The notes: generated by a model not told the origin, from the sequence alone. Shown: positions 48,401 through 59,646, counted from the stretch's first letter. The stretch is DNA of 64,000 nt from Adineta vaga (GCA_021613535.1 CP075497.1:13082001-13146000), one strand, 5' to 3'. Made by a program: numbers and translations.

Positions 48401-49184
48401 TTCTCATGATACTTTCTTCGACGAAGTTCTTATCTTTACTTTCCAGAAAAATCGCATAAAATTTGTTCTAAAAGGTGCATCTTCAATTTCTTTTCATATA
48501 TATTGATGAGAAAGTATGTGATTTTGAGCAATTCCTCTACTTATACTTTTTATTTCTATTGTCTTATCAAGCTTCTTCTGCTCTTTGTTTTTTCTGATCA
48601 GCTTGTCTGCCAATATTTTCAAAATACAGTGCAATACATAGATACTGCCTTTAAGTCTATGGGTAAAATAATCATCTCAATTTTCTCTAACTATTAATCA
48701 CATGGACACTCTCAGTGAATATGGGTAAGAGATGAGGATTTAAATAATCATAAGAGTGCACAATCATGCTCTATCTAAATACCGTAAGAACGATGCGTGG
48801 CAGCTGCTGGAGGTATCTGACGGATTTCTTCTCGGATTACTCTAGCACACTTGAAAGCCAATGAAAACTTATAAAAATCTTCTATCGGAGATAGTGAGGA
48901 GGTTTATATGTGCTGTTGAGGGTATGTCATACGTTATGGATTCGTATTCAGAGTGGTCTGCTTTAAGGATTTCAAAGTCATATATAAGCAAAAACACAAT
49001 TGGCACAGAATTTGGCGTTTGTCAATATATACCTAAATACTACTGTAAAAATCTATTTATAGCTGAGTATTTTGCTTAAGCAGCAGCACCCACATCCTTC
49101 GAACCATAGCTGACGTTTCGACTTGGGACTCATGTTAAATTCCCTCTTCTCCGTGATTCTATGTTTCGTTTTCAACATATTCAA
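48401..49184. other. No supported gene
   Basis: Only short frames; the one at 48861-49079 has no recognisable features and no paralogue in the window. Confidence 0.35.
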
Positions 49185-49490
49185 ATCTAAAGTGAGACCT
49201 ATTATTTCTTCGATGCATGGACCAACGAATAATCTATCACATTTCCCAGATCATCTTATACGACCATTATTCGAATATGTAGCAGAACAAACGACATTTA
49301 TCAGTGGTATTGATCTTGTACGAAAATTAGAACAATATTAAGAAAATGGTCGTTTATTACATTTGATGTAACCGATCGATATACAATGATACCAAGAAAT
49401 GGAGCATTAGAGGCATTAGCACGATTTGTGGTTAAAACATCGATCAGAGGCAATATTAATAATTAGAAGACTTTCTACTTTTATTTCAAA
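49185..49490 (+). mobile_element. Penelope-like element reverse transcriptase fragment
   Basis: 'KVRPIISSMHGPTNNLSHFP' followed by 'DHLIRPLFEYVAEQT', 'DLVRKLEQY', and in the next frame 'SFITFDVTDRYTMIPRNGAL' then 'EALARFVV'. The order (a thumb-side 'RPIIS..HxPT..ls.fpd.lIRPLF' followed by the RT A-box Asp in 'FDVTDLYTMIP'-like sequence) is that of Penelope-like RTs, including the endonuclease-lacking telomeric types of bdelloids. One frame change and stops are present. The fragment stops at 'NINN' and runs into a C-rich telomere-like block. Confidence 0.65.
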
Positions 49491-49524
49491 TACACACCCA
49501 CCCACACCCACACCCACACCCTCA
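49491..49524. repeat. C-rich telomere-like block between two gene fragments
   Basis: Five or so CCCACA-type units ending 'caccctcaac', with no G arm. On the left is the Penelope-like RT fragment, on the right a 7TM receptor tail. With the RT reading left to right, a C-rich block on its 3' side is the polarity expected for terminal attachment of such elements. Confidence 0.65.
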
Positions 49525-49789
49525 ACTTTCATCATTAACACAAGTCAAAATAAGTTTTATGGCGAATTTCTTAGCAACGATTTGTTATACCAATTCTGTT
49601 ATTTGATTTTATATTTATACTCTAACTGATCAAAAATTTCGTGTCGAATTCAAACGTTGTATTCAATTTGGATTAAATATTATTTTGACAGTGAGTGATA
49701 TAATGCATCGTTTGCCTTTGAGAACTCGAAAAGTATTAAATCAGCATATGAATACAAACACGAGAAAAAATACTGTGCGTCCTATCTAA
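49525..49789 (+). pseudogene. 7TM receptor C-terminal fragment (TM7 and tail)
   Basis: One frame, with a single TGA, reads 'QVKISFMANFLATICYTNSV' then '*FYIYTLTDQKFRVEFKRCI' and a basic tail ending 'NTNTRKNTVRPI'. 'YTNSVI.FYIYTL' sits where the rhodopsin-family NPxxY box lies, and 'DQKFRVEFKR' is the usual amphipathic helix 8. TM1-6 are missing: the fragment begins at the telomere-like block. From 49790 to 50429 I see nothing. Confidence 0.5.
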
Positions 49790-50429
49790 CAATTATAACT
49801 ATTTTATAGACAATCTTTTTTTCTGATGTTTTCATCAATACTCATCGGTGTTAATAAGAGATGCATTTGTGTGTGCATGTGTGCAACTCGATGCGATAGT
49901 TGAAGCATTCTGTGATCGTAATTTTGACCTTGTTCAAAGATTTTATTAAATAGCTGATGTTGTAAAAATAGTTCCTATTATAATGATTTCATTAACAATC
50001 AGAAATTCAGTTTTTCTCTCACATTATCATGATTTGAGACATTTTTACATACAAAATGACAAGTAGAAGATATCCATTTGGGTTTTTTCCAACTTATTAT
50101 TACTTTTGATTACTTTTATCTTAAATCGATAGTTTTAGTGTGCATTTTTTATTATTCATTTGAAGAAATCCTTCTCATTCAATAATGCGATAAGAAAAAT
50201 CGAGTAATCATGTTTATAGACCTATAAACGTTATTTTTTCTTTCATTTTTCTTTCTTTATCTTTGATATATTTTGGATGTGGATGTGCTTGTCTTATACA
50301 ATAGTATATTCACAGCTTTAACTCATATGTGAACATCATCTGCATCTTAATAATCTATCACCATCTATACTCAGATTATAACTTTGATTAATTGCTTTAA
50401 TTTTTGTTCTAGATTCTCAACTATTCGGT

Positions 50430-52478
50430 ATGTCGTCGAAAGATTATATAAAACGACCAGCTTTAGACTCTCTCCATCATGGTATTGGTTCTTACTATGA
50501 TATACGACGCGATCGGTTTTTATTGCATTCTTGCTTTAAAACGGCAGTTGAATTAAACGATCATGTGTTGAATAAAACATCTTGCAAAGGCACTTTTTAC
50601 GAACATAGTCTTTGTGATACTATAACCGAAAAATTTCAAAAATTTCAAATTGATTCAAGTCTATCTGTTAGTCTCTTATCTGACTTGGCAAAAGTCAGCG
50701 GCTCATTCAAATTTTTAACGGAATCATCAGAAACAAGTCAAATCGTGACAGCATCAGTTTTCTATCGTGAAACAGCTCAATTCGAACGTTTAAAGGAAAC
50801 CGTAATTAATAACAATGAGCAGTTGAATGAATCAATTACATTCAAACAACAGCCTGATGACGCAACGCATATTGTTATCGGCATTATTTATGGTTTCTGT
50901 GTCAACGCAACTTTTCAAAGACTAGTTGAGAAACATGAGAAAAAGAACGAAATCCAAACTAAATTAAAATTATTATTAACAGAAATCAAACCAATTTCAT
51001 CTGGTTCTGCTGGTGTCGATATTGAATGTAACCAAACATCGAAGATAAACAAAAATTCATTCAGTGTCAAGATCTATGCTGATTTTAACCTAGGTGAACA
51101 ATTACCACAAACTGTTGAAGAAACTTTAGCATTTTTTAAAAAATTACCAGATTTTACGAAAAAAGATCTTTCTTCAGCTAAACCAATTGAATATATTCTT
51201 TATCCAATCAACAACTTGAAACGTCAATTAAACGTGCCGATCGATGATGCAGACACTCGAGTTTTAAGTCAAAGAATATTACATAAAATTCAATCAAATG
51301 CTGATTATTTACTTGAAAAGCAACAGGAATACAATGATTACTATGAAATGTATTCTCGCGTGTCAGCATGCATCTCAAACACATCTTGTGAAACGATTAG
51401 AGAACAAAAAGAGCAGTTGATAGTTGCTAACGTCATGTATCGCGAAAAATTAGGTCAAAATCTTGTGAAAGTTCGTAGCAGTATCATGGAAGAAGATGAA
51501 TTTCTCAAGTTGATCGATATTTCGTTCGATGAACTTAAACGCATGTACAAACCAAATTACATTCAGAAGAAAAAAATTGATTTCCTTTGTCTTGCATTAG
51601 ATCAGGAATGCGTTTTAAGCGATGAACACACCAGCGAAGATCTGATACCTTATAAATATGGTCAGAACAAACAAAAATTATTTCTGGGTGTTATTAATGA
51701 TCACTTGATAAACAGTGATGAGGAAAGTTGGAGAGCATTTATGAAGAGATTCCTTGGCATTATGACTCTGTGTGGCAAAGAAGCCAGATATGTTCTTTGT
51801 AATGATGATTTAGATGCAACGAAATCAAATTCAACATCATCGAATAATTTCCGTATTATGCATTATTACCATGGAAAGTTAATCGAGACCGAGATTATTG
51901 ATATAAAAGACAATCTTCCTCTTCAAACATTGTATTGTAATCGATGTGGTGGAGAAGATAATGAAGAACGATTTGTAATTTTAAGAAATGAATATGCAAG
52001 TCCAATAGAAAGTAGTGATGCTACCGATAGACTCATGAACTATGGGAAAGTTGTTGTCTGTGAGCCTTCATCATTTGACGTTGTTACATGTTTAAGATAT
52101 TCAAGTGGTGTTCATCGTCTTGAATTTCAAATAGTATCCTGTCAAGGTAGAACACTTGAACTTGATATAAATATGTATCGCCTTAACAATGACATTTCAC
52201 ACGTGCAAATAAAATTTGGAGCGCCATTACTAACTGATTCAACCTGTTGTAAAGAAAAAGATATATTCGAACTGAAAATTGACTGCGATGCACCTAAAAT
52301 TGAACTGATTAACCAAAGAACAAAATGGACAAAAGGAATAGCTGTTGATATTGTTCGATATCCGTTTCCGTGGAGATGTTTATTTAGATGCAGCCGCGCT
52401 TATTTGCGGGATCAAAAAATAAAACTCTGCTTGAAGCAAGTTTCTCATCAGGGAGAATGGCAAAGCATAATTAGCTAA
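50430..52478 (+). CDS. Stonustoxin/MACPF-like N-terminal domain protein, copy 2
   Basis: An intact intronless frame of 682 residues, paralogue of 14792-16828, collinear over its whole length. Shared landmarks are 'GIGSYYDIRRDRFLLHSC', 'DDATHIVIGIIYGFCVNATF', 'QLPQTVEETLAFFKKLP', 'KPIEYILYPINNLKRQL', 'YCNRCGGEDNEERFV' and the C-terminal 'RCSRAYLRDQKIKLCL'. The N-terminal half follows the perforin-like domain of the stonustoxin family; membrane insertion has not been shown for rotifer members and no signal peptide is visible. The ATG at 50430 follows 'tttgttctag', a possible acceptor of a 5' UTR intron. The two copies lie 34 kb apart in opposite orientation and have diverged about equally along their length, so the duplication is old. 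Confidence 0.75.
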   Translation: MSSKDYIKRPALDSLHHGIGSYYDIRRDRFLLHSCFKTAVELNDHVLNKTSCKGTFYEHSLCDTITEKFQKFQIDSSLSVSLLSDLAKVSGSFKFLTESSETSQIVTASVFYRETAQFERLKETVINNNEQLNESITFKQQPDDATHIVIGIIYGFCVNATFQRLVEKHEKKNEIQTKLKLLLTEIKPISSGSAGVDIECNQTSKINKNSFSVKIYADFNLGEQLPQTVEETLAFFKKLPDFTKKDLSSAKPIEYILYPINNLKRQLNVPIDDADTRVLSQRILHKIQSNADYLLEKQQEYNDYYEMYSRVSACISNTSCETIREQKEQLIVANVMYREKLGQNLVKVRSSIMEEDEFLKLIDISFDELKRMYKPNYIQKKKIDFLCLALDQECVLSDEHTSEDLIPYKYGQNKQKLFLGVINDHLINSDEESWRAFMKRFLGIMTLCGKEARYVLCNDDLDATKSNSTSSNNFRIMHYYHGKLIETEIIDIKDNLPLQTLYCNRCGGEDNEERFVILRNEYASPIESSDATDRLMNYGKVVVCEPSSFDVVTCLRYSSGVHRLEFQIVSCQGRTLELDINMYRLNNDISHVQIKFGAPLLTDSTCCKEKDIFELKIDCDAPKIELINQRTKWTKGIAVDIVRYPFPWRCLFRCSRAYLRDQKIKLCLKQVSHQGEWQSIIS

Positions 52479-52672
52479 ATAGATTGTGTTCTCGATAATT
52501 CCAATTTAAGATATCATAAACCATTACATTATATTATTTACAAACGTTTATTTCTTTTCTTCTATTTATTCCTTATTCTGCTATTTGTATATATTACGAA
52601 AAAGTAGCGTAGAGTAATACTAACCATATATGTATTTATAATTTCGATTATATATTCTTAAGAAAAACCATG

Positions 52673-52700
52673 ACGAGGGTGTCAGTGTGAGTGAGGATGA
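52673..52700. repeat. Degenerate G-rich telomere-like half-block
   Basis: 'gacgagggtgtcagtgtgag' continuing 'tgaggatg'; a weak match with no C arm, about 200 bases after the stonustoxin-like gene. A similar degenerate run, 'tgagtgtgagtgtgagtga', is at 55081-55099. Confidence 0.35.
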
Positions 52701-52873
52701 TGTAAGTATCGAACATTCGGTTACCAACAATCTGAAGATTTTATGACGCGAAAATATGAATAGAAAGAGCTTTGTATTTGCTATTCAAAACAAATAATAA
52801 AAATACACGATATTTCTTCTTTATAATTTTATTCTCCATTGAATAAAAATTTTTTGGTTAATCAATAAATCTA

Positions 52874-53240
52874 CTACACTGAAATAACATCAAATCCTGC
52901 ACGAGAAAAGTGAACATTAAGATTGTCTGCCTTTTCATTACAAAGACGAAGTACGATCTCGTAATCATTTGCTGTAATAAATGTTCCTTCAACTGATATC
53001 CGACCCATATCATCAGATGTAACTTGTGACCGTTGTCCAACATGCCATTCATTCTTTGTTTTATTTTATACATAAGTTGGTTCAACTGGTTCAGCTTGTT
53101 TAGCTACTGCAAAAGCTTCTTCCAAAGTCATCTCATTATTTCTATCATGACCTATAATGCTGTAATACGATCAAACCATGAAATAAACTTTGTTTTAGTT
53201 AAACTTGGTAAAAGAGCTTTCGTTTTATGATTTAAATTGT
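52874..53240 (-). pseudogene. Unrecognised gene fragment cut at a telomere-like block
   Basis: Minus strand: 'KALLPSLTKTKFISWFDRIT' then, after a one-base shift near 53155, 'HDRNNEMTLEEAFAVAKQAE' followed by 'PVEPTYV', a TAA, and in the same frame 'KNEWHVGQRSQVTSDDMGRI', 'SVEGTFITANDYEIVLRLC', ending 'NVHFSRAGFDVISV'. Composition and continuity are clearly protein-like. The first part has a faint glutathione-transferase C-terminal look (Trp-Phe in a helix after Leu-Pro-Ser-Leu), too weak to name. Sense sequence begins within about 20 bases of the block at 53261. Confidence 0.45.
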
Positions 53241-53260
53241 TTTTTTATCACCCAGAGTAT

Positions 53261-53308
53261 GGGTGTGTGTGGGTGTGGCTCAGACTATACGCTTAATCCA
53301 CACCCATG
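53261..53308. repeat. Telomere-like inverted repeat
   Basis: G arm 'gggtgtgtgtgggtgtgg', a loop of about 20 bases, and a short C arm 'tccacaccca'. It lies at the broken end of the fragment to its left. Confidence 0.55.
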
Positions 53309-53404
53309 CTACACTTTTACTCTTACTCTGCTTACATTGTTGTTTTATTTTATTTAAGAAAAAGAAAATGTTTATTCATTCGACAGACATGTCCTCAGTT
53401 TTGA

Positions 53405-54852
53405 TTATACTATTGTAGAATGTCGATTTATATAATTTTGATCAAAGAAAACCATTTTTTCTCTTTTTAGAAGAGATTGCTTTTCATTGGTATTTATCTT
53501 TTGAATAATTCGTGTTCGATATTCATCATCTTTTTGTTCCATTTCTTTACGATGTTTGAACGGAACACGACAAAACCAAATAATCATTATCAAATGAAAT
53601 ATAAGAAAAAGACTAAAGAAAAAACCAAGTGCAGCACGATCTATATATGCAATCCAAGAATCTTTCGGTACACGAAAATCTGGAGTTTGTTCATAAATAA
53701 TCACACTAATAATACTATGCCAAATAGCATGTAAAATAAGGTTAAATATACATAAAATACCATATATATCCAATAAAGTAAGATATGATATTGTTGGCTA
53801 TATAGACAGAAATATGTAGTTATATTATCTGTTTGAATAAATGAATTCTACTTACTAGAGATCGATTAACTGTCCAACGAAATGAAATCGATGTGAGAAG
53901 AAGTGTACATGAAACTTGAAGACGACTTACTACGTATCTTAAAAAATAAACATCTGATTAATATTTTATGATATTATATATTAAAAGAATTTACTGTAAT
54001 GGTAATCCAAATGCACAAAATGAGACCAAAGTAATTAATAAAATAAGACAAAAACCATTCCAAAAGAAATATTGTGATTGACGAGCTTAAAAAAAGAAAA
54101 CTTTATCAAATTTTATTTTCTTCTAACTATGCATACCAACATGACAAGTTACTGTCAAAACAGAACGTTTTCGATCTTCTGTATTTAAATTTGTCAATTG
54201 TTCATCATCATCATCATCATCTTCATCACCATCATTTTGAAAATGAAATTCTTTTATAAATCGTTGTTCTGTATCGATATGTTCATATAAACACCATTCT
54301 TGTTGATCAACAAATGCTTCACGATTAACTCCACTATGATTGAATGGATCAGCTATTAAAATGACTTTATTATGAAAATACATTGATGTTATAGATATTG
54401 ACAAATCTTGAATATCACTTGGAAAATGATGTAATTCAAGTTTTTCCCAAAATAATCCTTTTATTACACGATGTTCACAAACATAAATTTTATGATCTCT
54501 CGGATTGATTTTAGCACTATATTTAACTTGTTCTTTCAAATCACCTAAAGCATTTTCGATATACAATTGTGGATGCCAATAAGATTCATGATATTGTTCG
54601 AGAGAAATCGATTTTCCATTGATAAGACGTTCCTGATCAACAGATGGAATGATAGATAAGAATTTATCTGATGAAACTACCCATCGAGATTCGATAGATG
54701 CATGAGCTTGATATTTTTCATTTAATGTATCAATTTCACCTAAATATATCATAGAAATTTTGTTTAATATGTTCAGAAAATGATTTACCTATTCGAAGAA
54801 AAACAAGTCGAACATAGACAATTGTCGCACGGTCTGAAGGTAACACAAGCAT
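53405..54852 (-). CDS. Pentameric ligand-gated ion channel-like protein
   Basis: Five exons on the minus strand: 54852-54789, 54739-54137, 54085-53995, 53937-53856 and 53797-53405. Every junction has gt/ag ends and matching phase, giving about 410 residues. The extracellular domain has 'YWHPQLYIENALGDLKEQV' and 'WEKLELHHFPSDIQDLSISI', the beta6-beta7 region of Cys-loop receptors. Then M1 'FFWNGFCLILLITLVSFCAF', M2 'RLQVSCTLLLTSISFRWTVN', M3 in 'DIYGILCIFNLILHAIWHSI' and M4 in 'LGFFFSLFLIFHLIMIIWFC'. The second Cys of the Cys-loop is not in place, and M2 lacks the usual Gly-Glu/Ala start, so ligand and ion selectivity cannot be predicted. There is no clear signal peptide at the chosen ATG (MLVLPSDRATIV). 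An acidic Asp-rich loop lies near residue 195. The gene looks intact. Confidence 0.85.
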
Positions 54853-55399
54853 GATGAAAGAAAGAAAAAATGATCGTATTGATATTGGAACATATTTTAT
54901 TTATAAGTTTTCTTTACTGTTATTTCTTTATGTATAGAAGTGTAAGCGAATACATACAAAGTAAAAATAAATATTTTAAATATGATTAAATCGAAATAGT
55001 AAAAAGAAATACTCTAGTATTGATATTTGATGAATAATTTACGATATGTTTATGTTGATTTGAGATATGTAGAGAAAGCCTGAGTGTGAGTGTGAGTGAT
55101 ATTACTTGTAATTTATTACGATATTAGATCGAAGAAGGTAAAACTTGATAGGTTATGTGATATTCTTTTTTCTTCATATCTCAGTTTGTGATCTATTGCA
55201 ATAGAGATATCTTACATCTTTCAATTAAAACCTATATGAATAATACTATTGTCCTATGTTTCGATAACCATATAATATAGAAATTATTTATTGTAGTAGG
55301 TGAAAGGGTGTATCTCATTCTTACCCAAACTATCTCTGTTGAGTATTAGACTTTCACTGGCTCTTTTCAAATAGTATTTATATAAGTTTAATCTAACTC
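54853..55399. other. Intergenic, no supported gene
   Basis: Likely promoter side of the channel gene. A weak 'tgagtgtgag' run near 55081 is the only structure noted. Confidence 0.35.
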
Positions 55400-56222
55400 G
55401 ATTCTGACTTTATTTTAACATTAGTTATTCTTACGATCGGGAATAATCCTTTCGATCGTATATGAAGTTTCTTCATAATTGATAATTTTAATACCGTAAG
55501 TATTGTACATAGTAATGATACAGCAGCAAATGTGAAGAGTATTCGAAAATAATACACCGATAAAGAGATAAAAAAATGATAAAATTAAGAATATGGAATA
55601 CAAACTGGTATGAGAGCTATTATCATGATAACTATACGTTGAGCCATTTTCAGGTCACGTTGAACACGTAATAAAACATTTGTCGATATTATACATCTAT
55701 GTTCGTTGTCTGAACATAACGAACACAAACAATATTGTCAGCATATATATAAATGAAATTACCAGTAAACATAAAAACCATTGGAAATACTAATCCATCA
55801 ATCCACATAAGAACGATAAGTAACAGTTGAGTTTTTGCTGATAACCAATTGCTACGTGTAGAATAAAAAACAATAGTATATCGATAGATTGCTTGAAGAA
55901 GAAATGAACAGATAACGATAGCATAAAAAACATATATCAAATAACCTCGAAATATACACAAATGATCTTGATATTGATTTACTCGAAGATCATTTTGTAA
56001 TCTAAATATACCTATCCAGCACATAATACTTGTATGTATCACTGTAGCTAAACATGAATTTCCAACAAATAACATTGGAACTGTATGACATGTTTTGTCA
56101 ATCATAATGATTGATAAAAATATAGTAGAGAAAATATGATGATTAAAACAAAACATATAATAAGATTCAATACTGATGATAGAAGAATTTGAAAGAAAAA
56201 CTAGAGATGATGTTGTATCCAT
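55400..56222 (-). pseudogene. 7TM (rhodopsin-like) receptor pseudogene
   Basis: Starts MDTTSSLVFLSNSSIISIES. Readable helices: 'FSTIFLSIIMIDKTCHTVPM' region, 'GNSCLATVIHTSIMCWIGIF', 'GYLIYVFYAIVICSFLLQAI' followed by 'YRYTIVFYSTRSNWLSA' (the DRY-like end of TM3), and 'QLLLIVLMWIDGLVFPMVFM' (TM4). The frame stops at 55689; a shifted frame continues with 'NVLLRVQRDLKMAQRIVIMI' (TM5-6 region), interrupted by a stop near 55585. It is therefore a decayed receptor of the bdelloid-expanded type. Ligand unknown. Confidence 0.6.
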
Positions 56223-56615
56223 TTTGTTTTGTTGAAGATAAACTTGATATATGTATTTCTAATGCTATGTTGTTCAAGTGATACTTTCGAATGTTAATCA
56301 AACATTCATGAGAATCAGCTTTTTCTTCAATAAACTTCATAAGATACTTGAAATATTATTATTTCTGTTTCTTTTTCATCAGAAGAAAATAAATTACAAA
56401 AAAAAACTGAAAAGACCTTAGAGGACATTCTCTACAATACGATAATGCAAATCATGTCAAGTGAGTATCAAACAAGAATAGTAATGGGCTCAGCTCTATC
56501 TCATGTAGTTTGTACTTGGAAGTTGCTTTTTTTTCGTTTTTATAATAATGAAATAGCTTTCTCAATATGGATGGTTATAGACATAAAAGAAGTTTCTCGT
56601 TGTTAGGTGCTCAGA

Positions 56616-56660
56616 AAGGGTGTGGGTGTTAGATGTAATATTAACACCTACACCATCAAG
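56616..56660. repeat. Telomere-like inverted repeat, short
   Basis: 'aaagggtgtgggtgtt', a loop of about 12 bases, then 'aacacctacaccatcaag'. Only one unit per arm, so this is the smallest complete copy. Confidence 0.6.
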
Positions 56661-56810
56661 ATTCAGACTTGTATATTACGTAGCTAAATGATGATTTTGC
56701 TTATTTAGGGCTTGAGAGTCATATTGTTAGCCTTATGATAACATAGTGATAAACTCCTCGCCCTTGAAAATTTTATTTCATAAAATATAAAATCAATATA
56801 AGATGTGTGT

Positions 56811-57524
56811 TCAGTTTTCAATACAGTAAACATGGGCCATACGAGGAAATTCTGATCTCTTAATTGTATATGCGACATTAACTTTGAATTGAACAAAGAA
56901 TGGTAATGATTCAAATTTACTAACTGCATCCATACTCAAAGCATTTAACGTCCCATACACAATCAATTGAAGAGAAATATGTTTTAATTTGTTATGTGAA
57001 CCCAACATAAGTGTCCACCAATATGGATCCAGTAAACTTCTATCATTTCGATACCAGGTACATTCACAAAAGTATGTACGAAGATTGGGACAACATGGTA
57101 ACAGCAATTCAATGAATTTACTGATACACATATTGAAATAATCTTGAACTCCTCCTAAACTGAGTTTTTTCATGTTTGGAAGACACATTCTGATTTGAGT
57201 AGATAATAGAGCAGATGACACTGTAGCATCGTCATCATTTGGATAAACATGAAGTTTTGCTGAAAATGAACGGAGTTGAGGACATTGTTCCAAAATTCGA
57301 ATGGCCAATACATAATGAACCATACTCACATCTATATGGAGAAGTGATGGAAAATAAAGTGTACATATATTGTCAACGAGTGGCAATTCTGCATAAAATA
57401 AAGTTCCTTGTAAATACAAACGTTGAAGTAAAGGACAATTTAGACGAAAGAAATTCATTGTAGGTGGATCAACACATGTACGATCGTTCCAGTGACCACT
57501 AATGCTGAGCGAAATAAGGATCGA
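56811..57524 (-). pseudogene. F-box/LRR C-terminal part, N-terminus lost at a telomere-like block
   Basis: Minus strand, open from the block at 57526 down to the stop at 56811: 'SLSISGHWNDRTCVDPPTMN' then 'FFRLNCPLLQRLYLQGTLFY', 'CPQLRSFSAKLHVYPNDDDA', 'MCLPNMKKLSLGGVQDYFNM', 'LLPCCPNLRTYFCECTWYRN' and 'SEFPRMAHVYCIEN'. The 'CPxLxxLxL' rhythm marks leucine-rich repeats of the F-box family. Internally it has no lesion, but the F-box half is absent and sense sequence ends at the G-rich block. The ATG at 57458 could still start a 215-residue LRR protein. Confidence 0.6.
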
Positions 57525-57525
57525 G

Positions 57526-57597
57526 AAAGGGTGTGGGTGCGGGTGAGAGTGTGTATATTTCTGCTATCGAACAGCCCACATCTATATCCGCACCCAA
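57526..57597. repeat. Telomere-like inverted repeat
   Basis: G arm 'agggtgtgggtgcgggtgag', a loop of about 35 bases, and C arm 'cacatctatatccgcaccc'. It marks the broken N-terminal side of the F-box/LRR gene. Confidence 0.6.
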
Positions 57598-58820
57598 ATA
57601 CTTTATTCGACGTAGTTTTTGACGCTGATTTTGAATATGTAATTCATTTTGTTCTCAAACCAATAATAGCAATAAAAATCGATCAGTACCAAGTCATTTT
57701 TTATTCGTTCTGGCTAGTATTACAAAAGAAATCCGGTTTTTCACAACGACAAAATCTGAGAAAAATAAATAGGTACTATTGTAGCCCACGTTCTGGCGGT
57801 TCGAATGAGATATGACAGTTGATTCTATCTCTTGAAATAAAAAACAACATAGACTTACACGATTCTTCACGGATATGTGCTTTTTCAGCATATACGGATA
57901 TGAATGTTAGACAGGACTTTTTCAAGCTTTTTTGGTTTTCAATCTGATAAAATAGCATTATCCCGATTCAGTTTTTCATGCTGTTTCAGAATATGGTGTT
58001 TAAGGAACCCTTTAATATGATAAATGATATTAAATTTTAGCAGTTTTTGTAAAGAAAGTAAGATATATGACGTTTTCAGTCATTGAACGTATTTAGCGAT
58101 TTTCGCAGCCAAAGATCGATCAAATCTAAACAATTTATATATATTCGTGATCAGCGTTTCATTCTCTATCAAACCATATAGAAACAAACGAGAAAAACAA
58201 ATTCCACTGAAATTTTGCATTGTTGGTACCTTATACTGAACGTTCAATTGACATAAGAAACCCTCAAGGGTTTTACATTAAAGTTGCTAAGCTTTTAAGG
58301 ATTCGCGAACTAGTTATTGGTTTTGGATAACTAGCACGAAACCATGTCTGGTTTGGTTTAAAATATTCAGAACTTTTTGAAAACTGACGAACCATCAATG
58401 GTTTCGTGAACCGCATAGAGAACTTTCAGAACTTTCAGATGGTTTTTGTTGTCAACTACCGAACCTTCTGGACCCTGCTGAACTTGAAATAGTTCGGCAA
58501 ATCAAGGACGAAACGTTTTTAATTTTTCTGAACTTAAAATCGATTGGTGGAAGCATAGAGAACCTTTTAGGTTCGGTAAAACATCAAATTTTTTTACAGT
58601 GTAATAGTTATGCATATAGTGATAACAAATTATGTACTCATTACTATGACTCAATCCGATCGTACTTCTTTCAACTTTATCTTTACTTTTACGTCGGATG
58701 TTTCTTTTTATGATAGTCACTCATGCTTGTCCATACTTGTTTTTTCATCTGTCATAGAAAACGAAGAGATGAAATATTTACATTTTTGTACGGTCGGAAG
58801 TAGACGAAACAAGAAAACAA
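57598..58820. other. Probable transposon debris, no gene
   Basis: 58255-58606 repeats 'gaaccNtt'/'agaactttcaga' motifs and ends 'aaatttttttacagtgta', the complement of a CACTGTAAAAAA-type terminus common in MITEs. I could not find a matching left end. No supported coding sequence. Confidence 0.35.
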
Positions 58821-59646
58821 ATGAATACAAGACGTGTATCAATTGATCAGAATGAAGTAGATTTTCTTCTGTCTGATGATAATACATGTAATTCAAATAT
58901 TGAATCAACAAACCTAAACAATCTCAATTTTCCATGGGCATTAATTAACGTAATTAAGATATTTAAGAAAATTTGGCAACAAAGATCAAAGGAATTTTTC
59001 CAGCAACAATCAAAGTTTAATAAACATTTGCTATTTCCATATTATCTTCAACTTTTAGTGGTATTCCTCATTTCCATTGTCTTTGTTCCATATGGTCTCG
59101 AATCTCGATATGACGGTTATTATAGATATCCTCTGTTATTTACTTTTTTTCTTATTCAAGGTTTATTTGGTCTTTTTATTGTCTTAATTCATACGTGCTC
59201 AATTTTATTTTGGTAAATAAGTTTTGCATTTTATATTAATCAATCGATTTGAATTTATTCGAGTTTTTTCTAGTTGGACACCGTCAAAGATAGCAAATTT
59301 GTCGTTTGAACAGCGATTTATTATTCAAATTCTCATGGCTTCTGCTAATCTGATTACCATTTTTTGTATCATCTGGCTTTTTATTGGTCATGTTTGGGTC
59401 ATATTAACAATGAAAGAGTATACCACAGGAAACAACAATAATCACCTGAGAGCAAGCATTTTATTCAGCATTATAGCATTTATAGTTCAATATGCTGTCG
59501 GTATTTGGTGCCTTTATTCTTGGATTCAAAATAATTCACAAATTCTACATCGAACAAACGAATATATTAAATCTTCCAATAGAAAAGAAACAACCATACA
59601 TGAAAAAGTTGCTAATCGAAAAATTGATGTTTTGATCCATATTTAA
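58821..59646 (+). CDS. Four-TM membrane protein, family unknown
   Basis: Two exons, 58821-59212 and 59274-59646, joined in phase (TG|T TGG) to give about 254 residues. N-terminal 75 residues are cytosolic-looking and acidic ('VDFLLSDDNTCNSNIESTN'). Then TM1 'YYLQLLVVFLISIVFVPYGL', TM2 'YPLLFTFFLIQGLFGLFIVL', TM3 'ILMASANLITIFCIIWLFIG', TM4 'ILFSIIAFIVQYAVGIWCLY', and a basic polar tail. The layout resembles tetraspan/MARVEL-type proteins, but I see no family signature. The start ATG has an adenine-rich context ('gaaaacaaatg'). Confidence 0.75.
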
